Part shown: piece after piece, positions 1-7,708 of the stretch
Layout of the letters: every line of letters begins with the position of its first letter
How positions within the stretch are numbered: the stretch's first letter is position 1
DNA from: JBMOLC01 sp049324215
Lineage (GTDB): Bacteria; Patescibacteriota; Microgenomatia; UBA8517
Length of the DNA stretch: 39,478 bases
Direction: 5' to 3'
Assembly (NCBI GenBank): GCA_049324215.1
Contig: JBMOLC010000033.1
Location: forward strand, 1-39,478
Notes under the pieces: generated by a model
The model's database searches: none
The model's input: only the letters and a program-made list of their open reading frames with translations
Told to the model about the DNA's origin: nothing
Made by a program: the position numbers and the translations under genes

Positions 1-230
1 ACTTGCGCGGTGACCCAATTCCAGCATGGGTGGAGATGGCAACCTGGGATTCCGCTCTCAGGCCGCCCCCTCGGCTCGAAGGTCTTGGAACCAGCATTCT
101 CCGCCCGCCAGCCGTTCCCGATCCACTGGATCGGATAAAGAACGGTTCTAAGTGTTGGAGCACGCCGGTGGGGTGCCCTTTCACCAGAGACTTCCAGAGT
201 CTTCTGGAGAGCACCCACCACGGAATCATC
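1..230 (+). ncRNA. candidate structured RNA of unknown family (5' end outside window)
   Basis: No convincing protein is encoded here. The stretch is richer in G+C than the surrounding genes and folds on paper into several strong helices. CCGATCC/GGATCGG around an ACT loop (about 119-135) is extended by CCGTTC/GAACGG to about 113-146. GGTGGGGTGC pairs with GCACCCACC (about 169-220), enclosing a further CTTCCAGA/TCTGGAG hairpin. CCTGGGA pairs with TCTCAGG near 43-63. A terminator-like hairpin follows directly. I could not match it to tmRNA, SRP RNA, 6S RNA or rRNA by conserved motifs. The strand is inferred only from the downstream terminator. It may be a lineage-specific ncRNA or the 3' part of a larger RNA cut by the window edge. 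Confidence 0.35.
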
Positions 231-296
231 GGCCTGGCCTGAGGAGCTATCTTTATGATAGTCGCAATTCCTCAGGTTCAGGCCGTGTTTGTTTTT
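231..296 (+). terminator. intrinsic terminator-like hairpin after the candidate RNA
   Basis: GGCCTG (231-236) pairs with CAGGCC (279-284) and CCTGAGGA (238-245) pairs with TCCTCAGG (269-276). The loop contains a small CTATC/GATAG hairpin. The stem is followed by GTGTTTGTTTTT (285-296), a reasonable U-tract. The same T-rich stretch overlaps the -35 region of the next promoter. Confidence 0.6.
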
Positions 297-317
297 AGAG
301 GCAATCTGTGCTATACT
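289..317 (+). promoter_or_regulatory. rnpB promoter (sigma70-like, extended -10)
   Basis: TTGTTT (289-294), a 17-nt spacer and TATACT (312-317) lie just before the RNase P RNA. TG at 309-310 makes an extended -10 element. Initiation about 7 nt further on, near 324, coincides with the start of helix P1 of the RNA, which supports both calls. Confidence 0.65.
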
Positions 318-323
318 TTCTCC

Positions 324-625
324 TGTTCTGGAGGAAGGACGGTCGCCCCACACCAGACAATGGTGAGGGGAGGAAAGTCCAGGCAGCTGAAAGCAGGGTG
401 CCCCGCGCAAGCGGGGGCGGGTAACCGCCAGTCAGAGCCACAGAGACTATGTCGGCCTTCTTACCCTAAAGGTAGGTAGGTACGAGTGAAAAGAGGCAAT
501 CCTCCCCGCTGCAACCTCCGATTGGAACGCTTGAGGTAGCTTTCCCAAGCTCCTAGGTTTGAGGGCTGAGATAGATGACCGTCTAAAAACAGAACCTGGC
601 TTACTAGCCTCCAGAATATGAAGAT
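324..625 (+). ncRNA. rnpB: RNase P RNA
   Basis: This is the catalytic RNA of RNase P, which cleaves the 5' leaders from tRNA precursors. It shows the conserved 5' core GAGGAAAGTCC (about 370-380) and the 3' core ACAGAACCTGGCTTA (about 589-603). Helix P1 is formed by TTCTGGAGG (326-334) and CCTCCAGAA (608-616). The length of about 300 nt is at the short end for bacterial RNase P RNAs. It has its own promoter and terminator, so it is an independent transcription unit. The exact ends are estimated from P1 and the promoter. Confidence 0.95.
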
Positions 626-653
626 AGCCCACCCTAAAGGTGGGCTTCTTCTT
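626..653 (+). terminator. rnpB intrinsic terminator
   Basis: GCCCACC (627-633) pairs with GGTGGGC (639-645), with a CTAAA loop and a following TTCTTCTT tract. The stop codon of the convergent minus-strand gene lies inside the hairpin, so it may also help end that transcript. Confidence 0.8.
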
Positions 654-1605
654 GCAAGAGAACCTGAAGGGTAATGACTACCGGCACCGAGATAACTACT
701 CCTACTACCCCGGCGATTCTAAAACCGATTGCCAAAGCCAGCAGTGTAATTATGGGGTTAACCCCGACGGATTTCTCCATCACCTTGGGCACAAAAACGT
801 AGTTCTCAACCTGCTGAACCAAAAAGTAGAGGGCCAAAACCGCAAGCCCCATCAGGGGTGAGATACTCAACCCGATAACTACAGCCGGGATCCCGGCCAA
901 AATGGGGCCAAGATAGGGAATCACCTCGAAAAGACCCGCCAAAATTGCCAAAGGTAGGGCAAAAGGGATGCCCAAGATTGTCAGGCCCACATAGGAAGAA
1001 AGGCCAACCAAGGCCATTAAAGCCAGTTCTCCCCTGGCCCAACCTCCCAAACGCGTCTCGAGTTTATCAACTAGCCTTCCGACTGACCTCTTATTATCTT
1101 CCCCAAAGAAAAAACCCAATTGCTCGTCGAGTTTGTTGCGAGCCAGAAGCAGGTAAAAGGCAAAGAAGAGAACCGTAAACACCGAAAGGAGATTCGAGAA
1201 GAAGGAGATACTGACTCTGACAATTTGTCCCGGCAGGTTACCCAATTGGGAAATGAGTTGTCCAGTTATCTGCTCACTCAAGGCCCCACCAATTCCCAAT
1301 CCGGCAAGATACCTGGGTAGGTTGTTGGCGAAACTGGTGGACTCGCTCACCAAAGCAGGAACAATTCCCGCAATGGCAATCCCAAAAATCGCAAAAACTA
1401 AAATATAAGAAAACAAAATCGAAAGACCCCGGGGAATCTTCCATTTAGAAAGCCTGGTAACGAGAGGGTCTAAAATTGTCATAACGAGCAGGGCGACGAA
1501 AAACTGCAAGATTATTTCTCTGATAAGGTAGATAAACCACAAGAAAAGCAAAAACAAAACGGTAAAAATTATCGTGCGGTGGGAAATTTCAATTTTTCTT
1601 GGCAT
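634..1605 (-). CDS. AI-2E/PerM family membrane transporter
   Basis: This is a polytopic membrane protein of about 323 aa with the layout of the AI-2E (PerM) exporter family. There are hydrophobic pairs near the N-terminus (residues about 10-65), a less hydrophobic middle with an amphipathic stretch, and a cluster of C-terminal helices ending in repeated Val/Ile-Pro-Val motifs. The family is a set of putative exporters of small molecules or ions; autoinducer-2 export is proven only for a few members, so the substrate is unknown here. An upstream GTG at 1644 would extend it by 13 residues; I prefer the ATG at 1605 because the MPRK start precedes the first helix, but neither has a clear ribosome site. 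It overlaps the 3' end of miaA, so the two are probably cotranscribed. Confidence 0.85.
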   Translation of the reverse strand: MPRKIEISHRTIIFTVLFLLFLWFIYLIREIILQFFVALLVMTILDPLVTRLSKWKIPRGLSILFSYILVFAIFGIAIAGIVPALVSESTSFANNLPRYLAGLGIGGALSEQITGQLISQLGNLPGQIVRVSISFFSNLLSVFTVLFFAFYLLLARNKLDEQLGFFFGEDNKRSVGRLVDKLETRLGGWARGELALMALVGLSSYVGLTILGIPFALPLAILAGLFEVIPYLGPILAGIPAVVIGLSISPLMGLAVLALYFLVQQVENYVFVPKVMEKSVGVNPIITLLALAIGFRIAGVVGVVISVPVVITLQVLLQEEAHL

Positions 1606-2563
1606 TTCGGCTAGAATACCACTTTGCCACCAATTTTTCCACACTATCGGCCCAATTTGGCTTTTCTATATCAAACCACTTGATTCGACCGTCTTTCTTA
1701 AACCAAGTAATCTGGCGTTTGGCATATTTTCTTTCTTCCTTTTTCCACGCGTTAATTACCTCTTCTCTTGCTTCTTTACCTTCGAAATACCCCCGCCACT
1801 GGCGATAACCCAAAGAGCTCATCGACTGGCTCTCCCAACTAACCCCCTTTCTTAATAGGTTCTTTATTTCTTTTTCCACTCCCGCCCGGACCCTGGCGTC
1901 CACTCTTTTGTCTATCCGCTGAAAAAGCTTCTCTTTTGGGCAAGTAAGTCCAACAAATAGGGGTTCGAATTTTTGCACCCCTTGTTTACCTTCTTTGCCT
2001 TTGCCTTCAAGTCTCCAGGTCGCAATCTCGATGGCTCTTGTTAGCCTTCTTGGATTTTTCCTGTCCGAAGAATTTAAGGAACCTGCCTTAATGGGATCAA
2101 GTTGAGCCAGCATTTCAAAAAGCTCAGTCGTGCTTTTATTGGCCAGATTTCCTCTCAGGGCAAGATTTTGGGGAATTTTTGCCGTCGGGATTCCATCGAC
2201 GAGGGCCTTGATATAAAGACCCGTTCCGCCGACGATAATCGGTAGCTTTCCTTTTTTAAGCGCTTCCCTTGTTACCTTTTCAGCAAAGCGAATATAGGTC
2301 GAAACGCTGAAATTCTCCTGGGGGCCGACCAGGTCGTATCCCCAAATCTTTATGCCTCGATATGCGTAGTATCCCTCTTTTTTCGCCTGGGAAGGGAGGT
2401 CCTTACCGGTTCCGATATCCAAGCCTTTGTAAACCTGTTTCGAATCGGCTGAAATAAGTTCGCCATTGAATTTTTTTGCCAAAGAAAGGGCGAGGGCGGT
2501 CTTCCCCGTTGCCGTAGGGCCACAAATAATGAGTAACCGTCTTCGCCGTAGAAGTTTTTGCAT
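1589..2563 (-). CDS. miaA: tRNA dimethylallyltransferase MiaA
   Basis: MiaA transfers a dimethylallyl group from DMAPP to N6 of A37 in tRNAs that read UNN codons. The protein is 324 aa, a normal length. The P-loop GPTATGKT is at residues 15-22, followed by the family sequences LISADSKQVYKGLDIGTGK and VGGTGLYIKALVDG. The start lies one nucleotide past the stop of the upstream permease gene, consistent with translational coupling. Together with idi at about 15 kb it shows that the cell handles DMAPP. Confidence 0.97.
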   Translation of the reverse strand: MQKLLRRRRLLIICGPTATGKTALALSLAKKFNGELISADSKQVYKGLDIGTGKDLPSQAKKEGYYAYRGIKIWGYDLVGPQENFSVSTYIRFAEKVTREALKKGKLPIIVGGTGLYIKALVDGIPTAKIPQNLALRGNLANKSTTELFEMLAQLDPIKAGSLNSSDRKNPRRLTRAIEIATWRLEGKGKEGKQGVQKFEPLFVGLTCPKEKLFQRIDKRVDARVRAGVEKEIKNLLRKGVSWESQSMSSLGYRQWRGYFEGKEAREEVINAWKKEERKYAKRQITWFKKDGRIKWFDIEKPNWADSVEKLVAKWYSSRNAKKN

Positions 2564-2564
2564 T

Positions 2565-3353
2565 TCAACTTGAGGCAGAAGTATATTTTGTTAACGCGAA
2601 ATTCCAAAACTTTATTGACAAAAAGACGGCAACTACCCCGATGGCGAAAGAGGCTAAGACTCCGGCAAGACTGACTAGTCCCATCAACGCTTTGGCGGGC
2701 AAGGTAATCATAATCCCAACCGGAATTAAGTAGGTCAGGATACCCCTTAAAGGTTCTTTATAAATATCAACCGGCAAACGCCCCAAGTTTGTCAGGTCCC
2801 AATAAATCATGATGGTGCGGTCGATTTCCAGCGTAATAATCCCCAGAGAAATGACCGCGATATGAAAGGCGGTTGCAAGCATCAGACCATTAAAAACAAG
2901 AAGTAAAAAATAAAAAACTTGTAAGGGTAGGGGGGCAAGAGACCTGCCCACAAGGTAGATAACCAGAATGAGGGGAGGGATAGTCGTCAAGTCCAAAATA
3001 TCAGCTCCTCCCAGAAGGGACCTGAAAAGTGGACTGATGGGTTTTGCCAAAACCATATCAAAACTTCCGGAAATGACCAGGGGTCTAAAACGATAAACCT
3101 CGCGAAATAGAAACTGGGCCGTTATATCTATGAGGTTAAAAGTTAAAAAGAAAAAAACCGTCTGGCTAAAATTGTATCCCGCTAAGGTATTAGTGCCTCT
3201 AAGCAAAAAGTAAAGGAAGGCCAAAAAAAATCCAAATCTCAAAAGCTTACCCGTAATAAAAATCGCCGCGCTCACTCTTTGGGAAAGCACAGCCACAAAT
3301 GAGTTTCTACTCATTAACCACCAAACTTTTAAATATCTCGTTACGGTCTTCAT
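2565..3353 (-). CDS. ABC-2 type exporter permease, second subunit
   Basis: This is a membrane protein of about 262 aa with roughly six hydrophobic helices, resembling the ABC-2/DUF990 permease family that occurs as paired permeases next to one ATPase. It carries the family-typical segment SFDMVLAKPISPLFRSLL. The start chosen is the ATG at 3353, which overlaps the stop of the preceding permease as ATGA; a longer reading from 3428 would only re-read the neighbour's coding region in another frame. The substrate cannot be told from sequence; relatives export lipids, antibiotics or polysaccharide. Confidence 0.85.
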   Translation of the reverse strand: MKTVTRYLKVWWLMSRNSFVAVLSQRVSAAIFITGKLLRFGFFLAFLYFLLRGTNTLAGYNFSQTVFFFLTFNLIDITAQFLFREVYRFRPLVISGSFDMVLAKPISPLFRSLLGGADILDLTTIPPLILVIYLVGRSLAPLPLQVFYFLLLVFNGLMLATAFHIAVISLGIITLEIDRTIMIYWDLTNLGRLPVDIYKEPLRGILTYLIPVGIMITLPAKALMGLVSLAGVLASFAIGVVAVFLSIKFWNFALTKYTSASS

Positions 3354-4159
3354 CTTCCTTCGGCCCGATAAACCAAAAGCCCTCTTCGCCAGACCCACCC
3401 CATGGCGAGCCATAAAACTATCAGCCAAAAAAGTGCAATTAGGATTCCGCCGAAAAGGGCAGTGCCACTAATTTTCCCAAGATAAACTTGAATCGGGAAA
3501 AAGATTAAATAAGGAAAGGGGGTTAAGTATAAAATCCTTTGAATAGCTGGCGGCAAAATATCTAGGGGAAATAGCCCTCCTGATAAAAATTCCGTAACTA
3601 TGACTATCATCAAAAACTGAGCTCCCCCCCCCGATTGGGGAGACCAAAAGGGAACGAAATTAGTAATCATGAGCAGAGCAAAAAACGTTAAGATGGCAAG
3701 AACTAAGGAGAGGACAAATCCCACCAAAGAGAAGGGGTCTATCTGCAAATAAATCTCGGGTCTAAATATGAGAAATAGGATGAGAAACTCGAAAGCCGAA
3801 AAAATAAGATTCAAGGCCTTACTTGACAAATCTCTTGTCAACCAATATTTGAAAAAATTGACTGGTTTTAAAAGAAGGTTGGTCAAATCCCCCCTCGAAA
3901 TCTCCCCGGGCACATCGACTGCTCTGGCCGAAAGGACCATAGCCTTAACCACCAAAATCCCAAAAACATAGGTTAGAATTTTTTCTCTATCGTAGCCGAA
4001 AACCACCCTTGCCGGGTCAGAAAAAACCGTTGTCCATAAAAAGAAAAGAAGAAGAATTTGCATGATGTTTCTTACTCTCCACATGACAAAATTTAGCCTA
4101 TAGATGAATTCTTGGGCGAAGGAGATTTTAAAGACTGAGGTGTACTTAACAAGATTCAT
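3350..4159 (-). CDS. ABC-2 type exporter permease, first subunit
   Basis: A 269-aa membrane protein with about six helices, paralogous in layout to the permease that follows it. It contains the DUF990-like segment EISRGDLTNLLLKPVNFF, which corresponds to the SFDMVLAKPIS segment of its partner. Its start overlaps the ATPase stop and its stop overlaps the next start, both as ATGA, so the three genes form a coupled ATPase-permease-permease exporter. Confidence 0.85.
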   Translation of the reverse strand: MNLVKYTSVFKISFAQEFIYRLNFVMWRVRNIMQILLLFFLWTTVFSDPARVVFGYDREKILTYVFGILVVKAMVLSARAVDVPGEISRGDLTNLLLKPVNFFKYWLTRDLSSKALNLIFSAFEFLILFLIFRPEIYLQIDPFSLVGFVLSLVLAILTFFALLMITNFVPFWSPQSGGGAQFLMIVIVTEFLSGGLFPLDILPPAIQRILYLTPFPYLIFFPIQVYLGKISGTALFGGILIALFWLIVLWLAMGWVWRRGLLVYRAEGR

Positions 4160-5154
4160 TTCTTTAGAGACCTTCGCATTTCTCCTCTAAAAACTTTGCG
4201 GATGATATCCTCAATCGGGATTTCTTCAATCGTCAAATCGCTAACCGGAAAATCCTGCAAGATCTCGGCAGCGGCAACCGCAACCGCTTCCCGAGGAATG
4301 GAAAGAATTACCTCAGGAAAAGAAATTTTCTTCACCTTACCGATTTCTTCAATTTTTTTGATGTCGTCTTCTTTGGAAAGAGAAACCTTAATTATTTTCT
4401 CTTTGGCAAATCGCGAAACTAGCTCTTCTAGGGCCCCGTCAAAGAGAATGCGCCCTTCGTCAATGACAATTACCCGCCGGGCCAGGTCGATTAAGTCGTC
4501 CATGTTGTGGGAAGTCAAAAGAATTGTGGCTGCATTTCTTTTGTTGTATTCATAGATAAAATCCCGCATTTTTTGCTGGGCAATCAAATCAAGGCCAATT
4601 GTCGGCTCGTCCAAAAAAAGAACCTGGGGTTTATGGATTAGGGCGGCAACTAGCTCCAGCCTCATCCTCTGTCCCAGAGAAAGGCGCCTGACTTGGATAT
4701 TCATTAGCTTCTCAACTTCAAGTAGGGTCACGAGTTCATTCAAGTTTTCCGTATACTCCCTTTTGGGAATTTCGTAGATGGCGCGGTTTAACTCGAGGGT
4801 TTCAATTGCCGGCAGGTCCCACCACAGCTGGTTCTTCTGCCCCATGACCAAAGAAATTTGTTTTAAAAACTCGCTTTTTCTCTCCCAGGGGTCAAACCCG
4901 AGAACTGAGGTAAAACCCGCGGTCGGATAAAGTAGTCCCGAAAGAATCTTCAGGGTAGTTGTCTTCCCCGCTCCATTGGGACCGATAAAACCGACTAGCT
5001 CTCCCGGCTGGATAGTAAAAGAAATATTTTTTAGGGCTCTAACGACCTTTTTCTTGGGAGAAATTATCGAGTTAATTGCACCAGAGAGTCCCGGTTTTTT
5101 CTCGGTAACTTCGAAGTTTTTAACCAGATGGTCGACAATAACGGCTTTGTCCAT
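4156..5154 (-). CDS. ABC transporter ATP-binding protein
   Basis: This 332-aa protein is the ATPase of the three-gene exporter. It shows Walker A GPNGAGKTT (58-66), signature LSLGQ (158-162), Walker B VLFLDEPT (178-185) and the H-loop in LLTSHNM. The roughly 100 residues beyond the nucleotide-binding domain form a C-terminal regulatory region, as in the ABC-2 (DrrA/NatA-like) group. It is the first gene of its operon. A TATACT element at 5162-5167 ends only 7 nt before the ATG and no ribosome site is visible, so the mRNA may be leaderless. Confidence 0.93.
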   Translation of the reverse strand: MDKAVIVDHLVKNFEVTEKKPGLSGAINSIISPKKKVVRALKNISFTIQPGELVGFIGPNGAGKTTTLKILSGLLYPTAGFTSVLGFDPWERKSEFLKQISLVMGQKNQLWWDLPAIETLELNRAIYEIPKREYTENLNELVTLLEVEKLMNIQVRRLSLGQRMRLELVAALIHKPQVLFLDEPTIGLDLIAQQKMRDFIYEYNKRNAATILLTSHNMDDLIDLARRVIVIDEGRILFDGALEELVSRFAKEKIIKVSLSKEDDIKKIEEIGKVKKISFPEVILSIPREAVAVAAAEILQDFPVSDLTIEEIPIEDIIRKVFRGEMRRSLKK

Positions 5155-5188
5155 TGACCCAAGTATACAACAATCCCAAGGGGCGAGG

Positions 5189-5464
5189 TTAACGGCTGAC
5201 CTGTCTTTTTAGTTTCTTGCCGGGGGTAAAACGGGGAGAGCGGTGGGGTTTAATCGTGACCATTTTTTCCGTCTTGGGGATTTTGACGGTTTTTCCTTTC
5301 ATCGAGATGACGCGAAAAGTGCCAAAACCAGAGAGGACTACTTTTTCCCCTTTGGATAAAACTCGTCCAACTTCACTTAAGAAAACCTCGACTGCCTCGT
5401 CAGCCGCCCTTTTGGTTAAATGGGCTTTTCTGGCCACCAAGTCGATGAGTTCTCTTTTCGTCAT
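5189..5464 (-). CDS. HU/IHF family DNA-binding protein
   Basis: A small (91 aa) basic histone-like protein that bends and compacts DNA as a dimer. It starts MTKRELIDLVA, has the helical dimerisation part, and then the family pattern VVLSGFGTF. The DNA-binding arm is rich in basic residues (KTVKIPKTEKMVTIKPHR). A longer reading to 5497 adds eleven residues that overlap the promoter, so ATG 5464 is preferred. It appears to be transcribed alone. Confidence 0.93.
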   Translation of the reverse strand: MTKRELIDLVARKAHLTKRAADEAVEVFLSEVGRVLSKGEKVVLSGFGTFRVISMKGKTVKIPKTEKMVTIKPHRSPRFTPGKKLKRQVSR

Positions 5465-5475
5465 GGATAAGGCAA

Positions 5476-5504
5476 AGATTAACGAAAGTACGGCCAAAAG
5501 TCAA
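5476..5504 (-). promoter_or_regulatory. putative promoter of the HU gene
   Basis: On the minus strand TTGACT (5499-5504) is separated by 17 nt from TAATCT (5476-5481). The -35 is good, the -10 weak. The -10 ends 11 nt before the ATG, implying a leader of only a few nucleotides. Confidence 0.4.
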
Positions 5505-5506
5505 GT

Positions 5507-6364
5507 TTAGAGTCCGTAGGCGCCAAGTGAGGTATTCCCTATTCTCAGACGTGGGAGTTCAGACCTCTGTTTTTTGCACAAGACAGAACCGGGTCGCGTG
5601 GTGAATGCCAGTTTGTATCCTAGCTCCGTAAGATACTCGCCGGCATAATCACTCGCTAGACCATAGGGATAAGCAAAGACCTTGGGAGAATTTAGCCCTC
5701 TCTCGGCAAGTTGGCTGTCGGCCGTTTGGATCTCAAACTCAACTTTTTCTTTTGAGGTCTGCAGGTTTTTATGTGACCAGGTATGGTTGGCAAATAAGTT
5801 GCCAGAGGCGCTGGCGCTTTCGATATCATCCCAGGCCAAATAACCGGGATTATCTATGAGGCCAGTTGAAATAAATAGCGTAGCTTTAAAGCCTACTTCG
5901 CTAAGTATCGGTAGGGCAGTGGTTACAAAGTCGTGATAACCGTCGTCAAAGGTCAGAAGAACGGATTTGGCGGAAACTGGGGTTCCCTCATCGAAAAAGG
6001 CAATAAGCTCCTCCATTCCGGCAGTTCTATACCCTTTAGCTTTTAAATACTCCATCTGTTTTTTGAAAGTTTCCGTCTCCACGCTCAGGGCTGTCTGGTT
6101 TTTCGCGTTAGCTGCCTCTCTATCTTGAATGTGGTGATACATCAGAGTCGGGAGCCGAACACAAGGACCATAAAGAGCATTCATCTCGGCAAAGGTTAGC
6201 GGTCTTGGGGTCGGTGTAGGGGTCGGGGCAGTTTGATACTTTTCTGCCAGCTCCTCGGGAGAAATAACCTTGAGCCCCGATTTAATCTTTGGCGACAGAA
6301 TATAAATCCCGATTAAAAAGAGAAAAACTAAAAGAAGAAAGGGCAGGAATTCTCTCTTTCGCAT
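5507..6364 (-). CDS. membrane-anchored polysaccharide deacetylase (NodB domain)
   Basis: A 285-aa protein with one N-terminal transmembrane segment (about 7-24), a Thr-Pro-rich linker (about 45-54) and an extracytoplasmic NodB/CE4 domain. The catalytic and metal motifs are TFDDGYHD (138-145, with both Asp) and HTWSH (194-198). The later FAYPYG and LPRLRIG segments also fit the family. CE4 enzymes remove acetyl groups from peptidoglycan or surface polysaccharides; which of these is acted on is not visible. It overlaps the end of rny by one nucleotide (TAATG), so it is translated from the same mRNA. Confidence 0.92.
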   Translation of the reverse strand: MRKREFLPFLLLVFLFLIGIYILSPKIKSGLKVISPEELAEKYQTAPTPTPTPRPLTFAEMNALYGPCVRLPTLMYHHIQDREAANAKNQTALSVETETFKKQMEYLKAKGYRTAGMEELIAFFDEGTPVSAKSVLLTFDDGYHDFVTTALPILSEVGFKATLFISTGLIDNPGYLAWDDIESASASGNLFANHTWSHKNLQTSKEKVEFEIQTADSQLAERGLNSPKVFAYPYGLASDYAGEYLTELGYKLAFTTRPGSVLCKKQRSELPRLRIGNTSLGAYGL

Positions 6365-7608
6365 TATTTGGCTAGAGTCGTATCTGTGGCTCTGACTTCA
6401 CGAATTACCGTCACTTTAATTTGCCCCGCATATTCGGCCTCTTTTTCGAGTCTTTTGGCAATCTCGTGGGCCAGGACCGTGACTTTATCATCGTCCACTT
6501 CTTCCGGATTGACAATCACCCTGACGTCGCGGCCCGCCTGAAATGCCATGGCGCTCTCAACGCCGTCAAAAGAAGCTGCAATCTCCTCGATTTTGCCCAT
6601 TCTTTTAACGTACTCCTCGTGGGGCTCGTATCTTGCGCCCGGACGAGACCCGGAAATGGCATCAGCCGTCCAAACGATTACCGACTCGATCGCTGAAAAC
6701 GGTCTATCCTCGTGGTGCTCGGCAACAGTCGCGACGACTTCTTTGGGCAGCCCAAATTTCTTGAGGGTATTGACTCCGACTTCGACGTGGGTTCCCTCTT
6801 CGTCGGTGACCACTTTGCCGATGTCATGCAGAAGACAACCCAAACGGACAACGTCGACATTAGCGCCCAACTCGTTGGCAATCGCCACCCCAATTTTTGT
6901 CTCTTCAATTGTGTGCAGCGCCAAGTTTTGGCCGTAAGAAGTTCTGAATCTGTACCTGCCGATAAGCTTCAATAGCTCCAAGGGTAAATTAAATACCCCG
7001 GTCTCGTGGGCAATTTTCTTCCCCTCTTCCAATAAAACATCCTCCATCTGGGCCTTGACCTGCCTGACCACTTCTTCAATTCGCGAAGGCTGAATCCGGG
7101 CATCCTTAATGAGAATTTCCAAAGCCCGTCTGGCAATCTCGCGTCTGACAGCGTCAAAAGAAGAAAGCCTTATCTCGTTTGTTTCGTCGATTTCGATCTC
7201 AACCCCGGTCTCTTTCTCAAAAGTTCTGATGTTTCTGCCACCAGCCCCAATAATTCGCCCCTTGACGTCCTCGTTGGGAACCGTAACCGTAGAGACTGTA
7301 TACTCCGCGACGTAGGCGGTCGCCCCGTGTTTCATGGCGTCGGCCAAAATCTCCTTTGCTTTCTCGGCAGCTTCTTCGCGAATTCTTTCCTCGGCACTTC
7401 TGACTTTCTTGGCAACCTCGGACGTGAGAGTCTTCTGGACTTCTTCCAGAAGAATCTTGGCAGCCGTATCCCGAGTCATCCCCGCAACCTTTTCAAGCCG
7501 GGTAACTAACTCTTCCTCGCGCTCTCTCAGGGCTTTCTCGCGCTTAGCCAGTATTTCTTTTTCCCGCCTTAAATCTGCGACTAAGATTTTGATATCGTCT
7601 GTCGACAT
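6364..7608 (-). CDS. rny: ribonuclease Y lacking the membrane anchor
   Basis: RNase Y is an endoribonuclease that starts mRNA decay in many bacteria. This copy (414 aa from ATG 7608) has a short charged coiled coil, a KH domain with GRIIGAGGRNIR (about 122-133 in the longer reading) and an HD domain with LLHDIGKV (264-271), and ends with the usual beta-rich tail. Typical RNase Y is about 520 aa and begins with a transmembrane helix and a long coiled coil; both the helix and much of the coil are missing. The only upstream extension is five residues from a TTG at 7623. If that is right the enzyme would be cytosolic. Confidence 0.93.
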   Translation of the reverse strand: MSTDDIKILVADLRREKEILAKREKALREREEELVTRLEKVAGMTRDTAAKILLEEVQKTLTSEVAKKVRSAEERIREEAAEKAKEILADAMKHGATAYVAEYTVSTVTVPNEDVKGRIIGAGGRNIRTFEKETGVEIEIDETNEIRLSSFDAVRREIARRALEILIKDARIQPSRIEEVVRQVKAQMEDVLLEEGKKIAHETGVFNLPLELLKLIGRYRFRTSYGQNLALHTIEETKIGVAIANELGANVDVVRLGCLLHDIGKVVTDEEGTHVEVGVNTLKKFGLPKEVVATVAEHHEDRPFSAIESVIVWTADAISGSRPGARYEPHEEYVKRMGKIEEIAASFDGVESAMAFQAGRDVRVIVNPEEVDDDKVTVLAHEIAKRLEKEAEYAGQIKVTVIREVRATDTTLAK

Positions 7609-7708
7609 AACTAAAGAAGCCAAAGAAGATTAAACCCTTTAAATTAAGGGTGCGGAAGAAGACACACTTTGCGTTCTTCTCATAATTTCCTTGACTCCAG
7701 GGACAATT

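Noticed and set aside
3..242. 79-aa open frame in the first 240 bases
   Set aside because: Composition is odd (Pro/Arg/Ser-rich), there is no ribosome site, and the sequence is dominated by RNA-like inverted repeats.
255..632. Open frames of 61-74 aa on both strands between 255 and 632
   Set aside because: They lie within the terminator and RNase P RNA, whose conserved core motifs explain the sequence.
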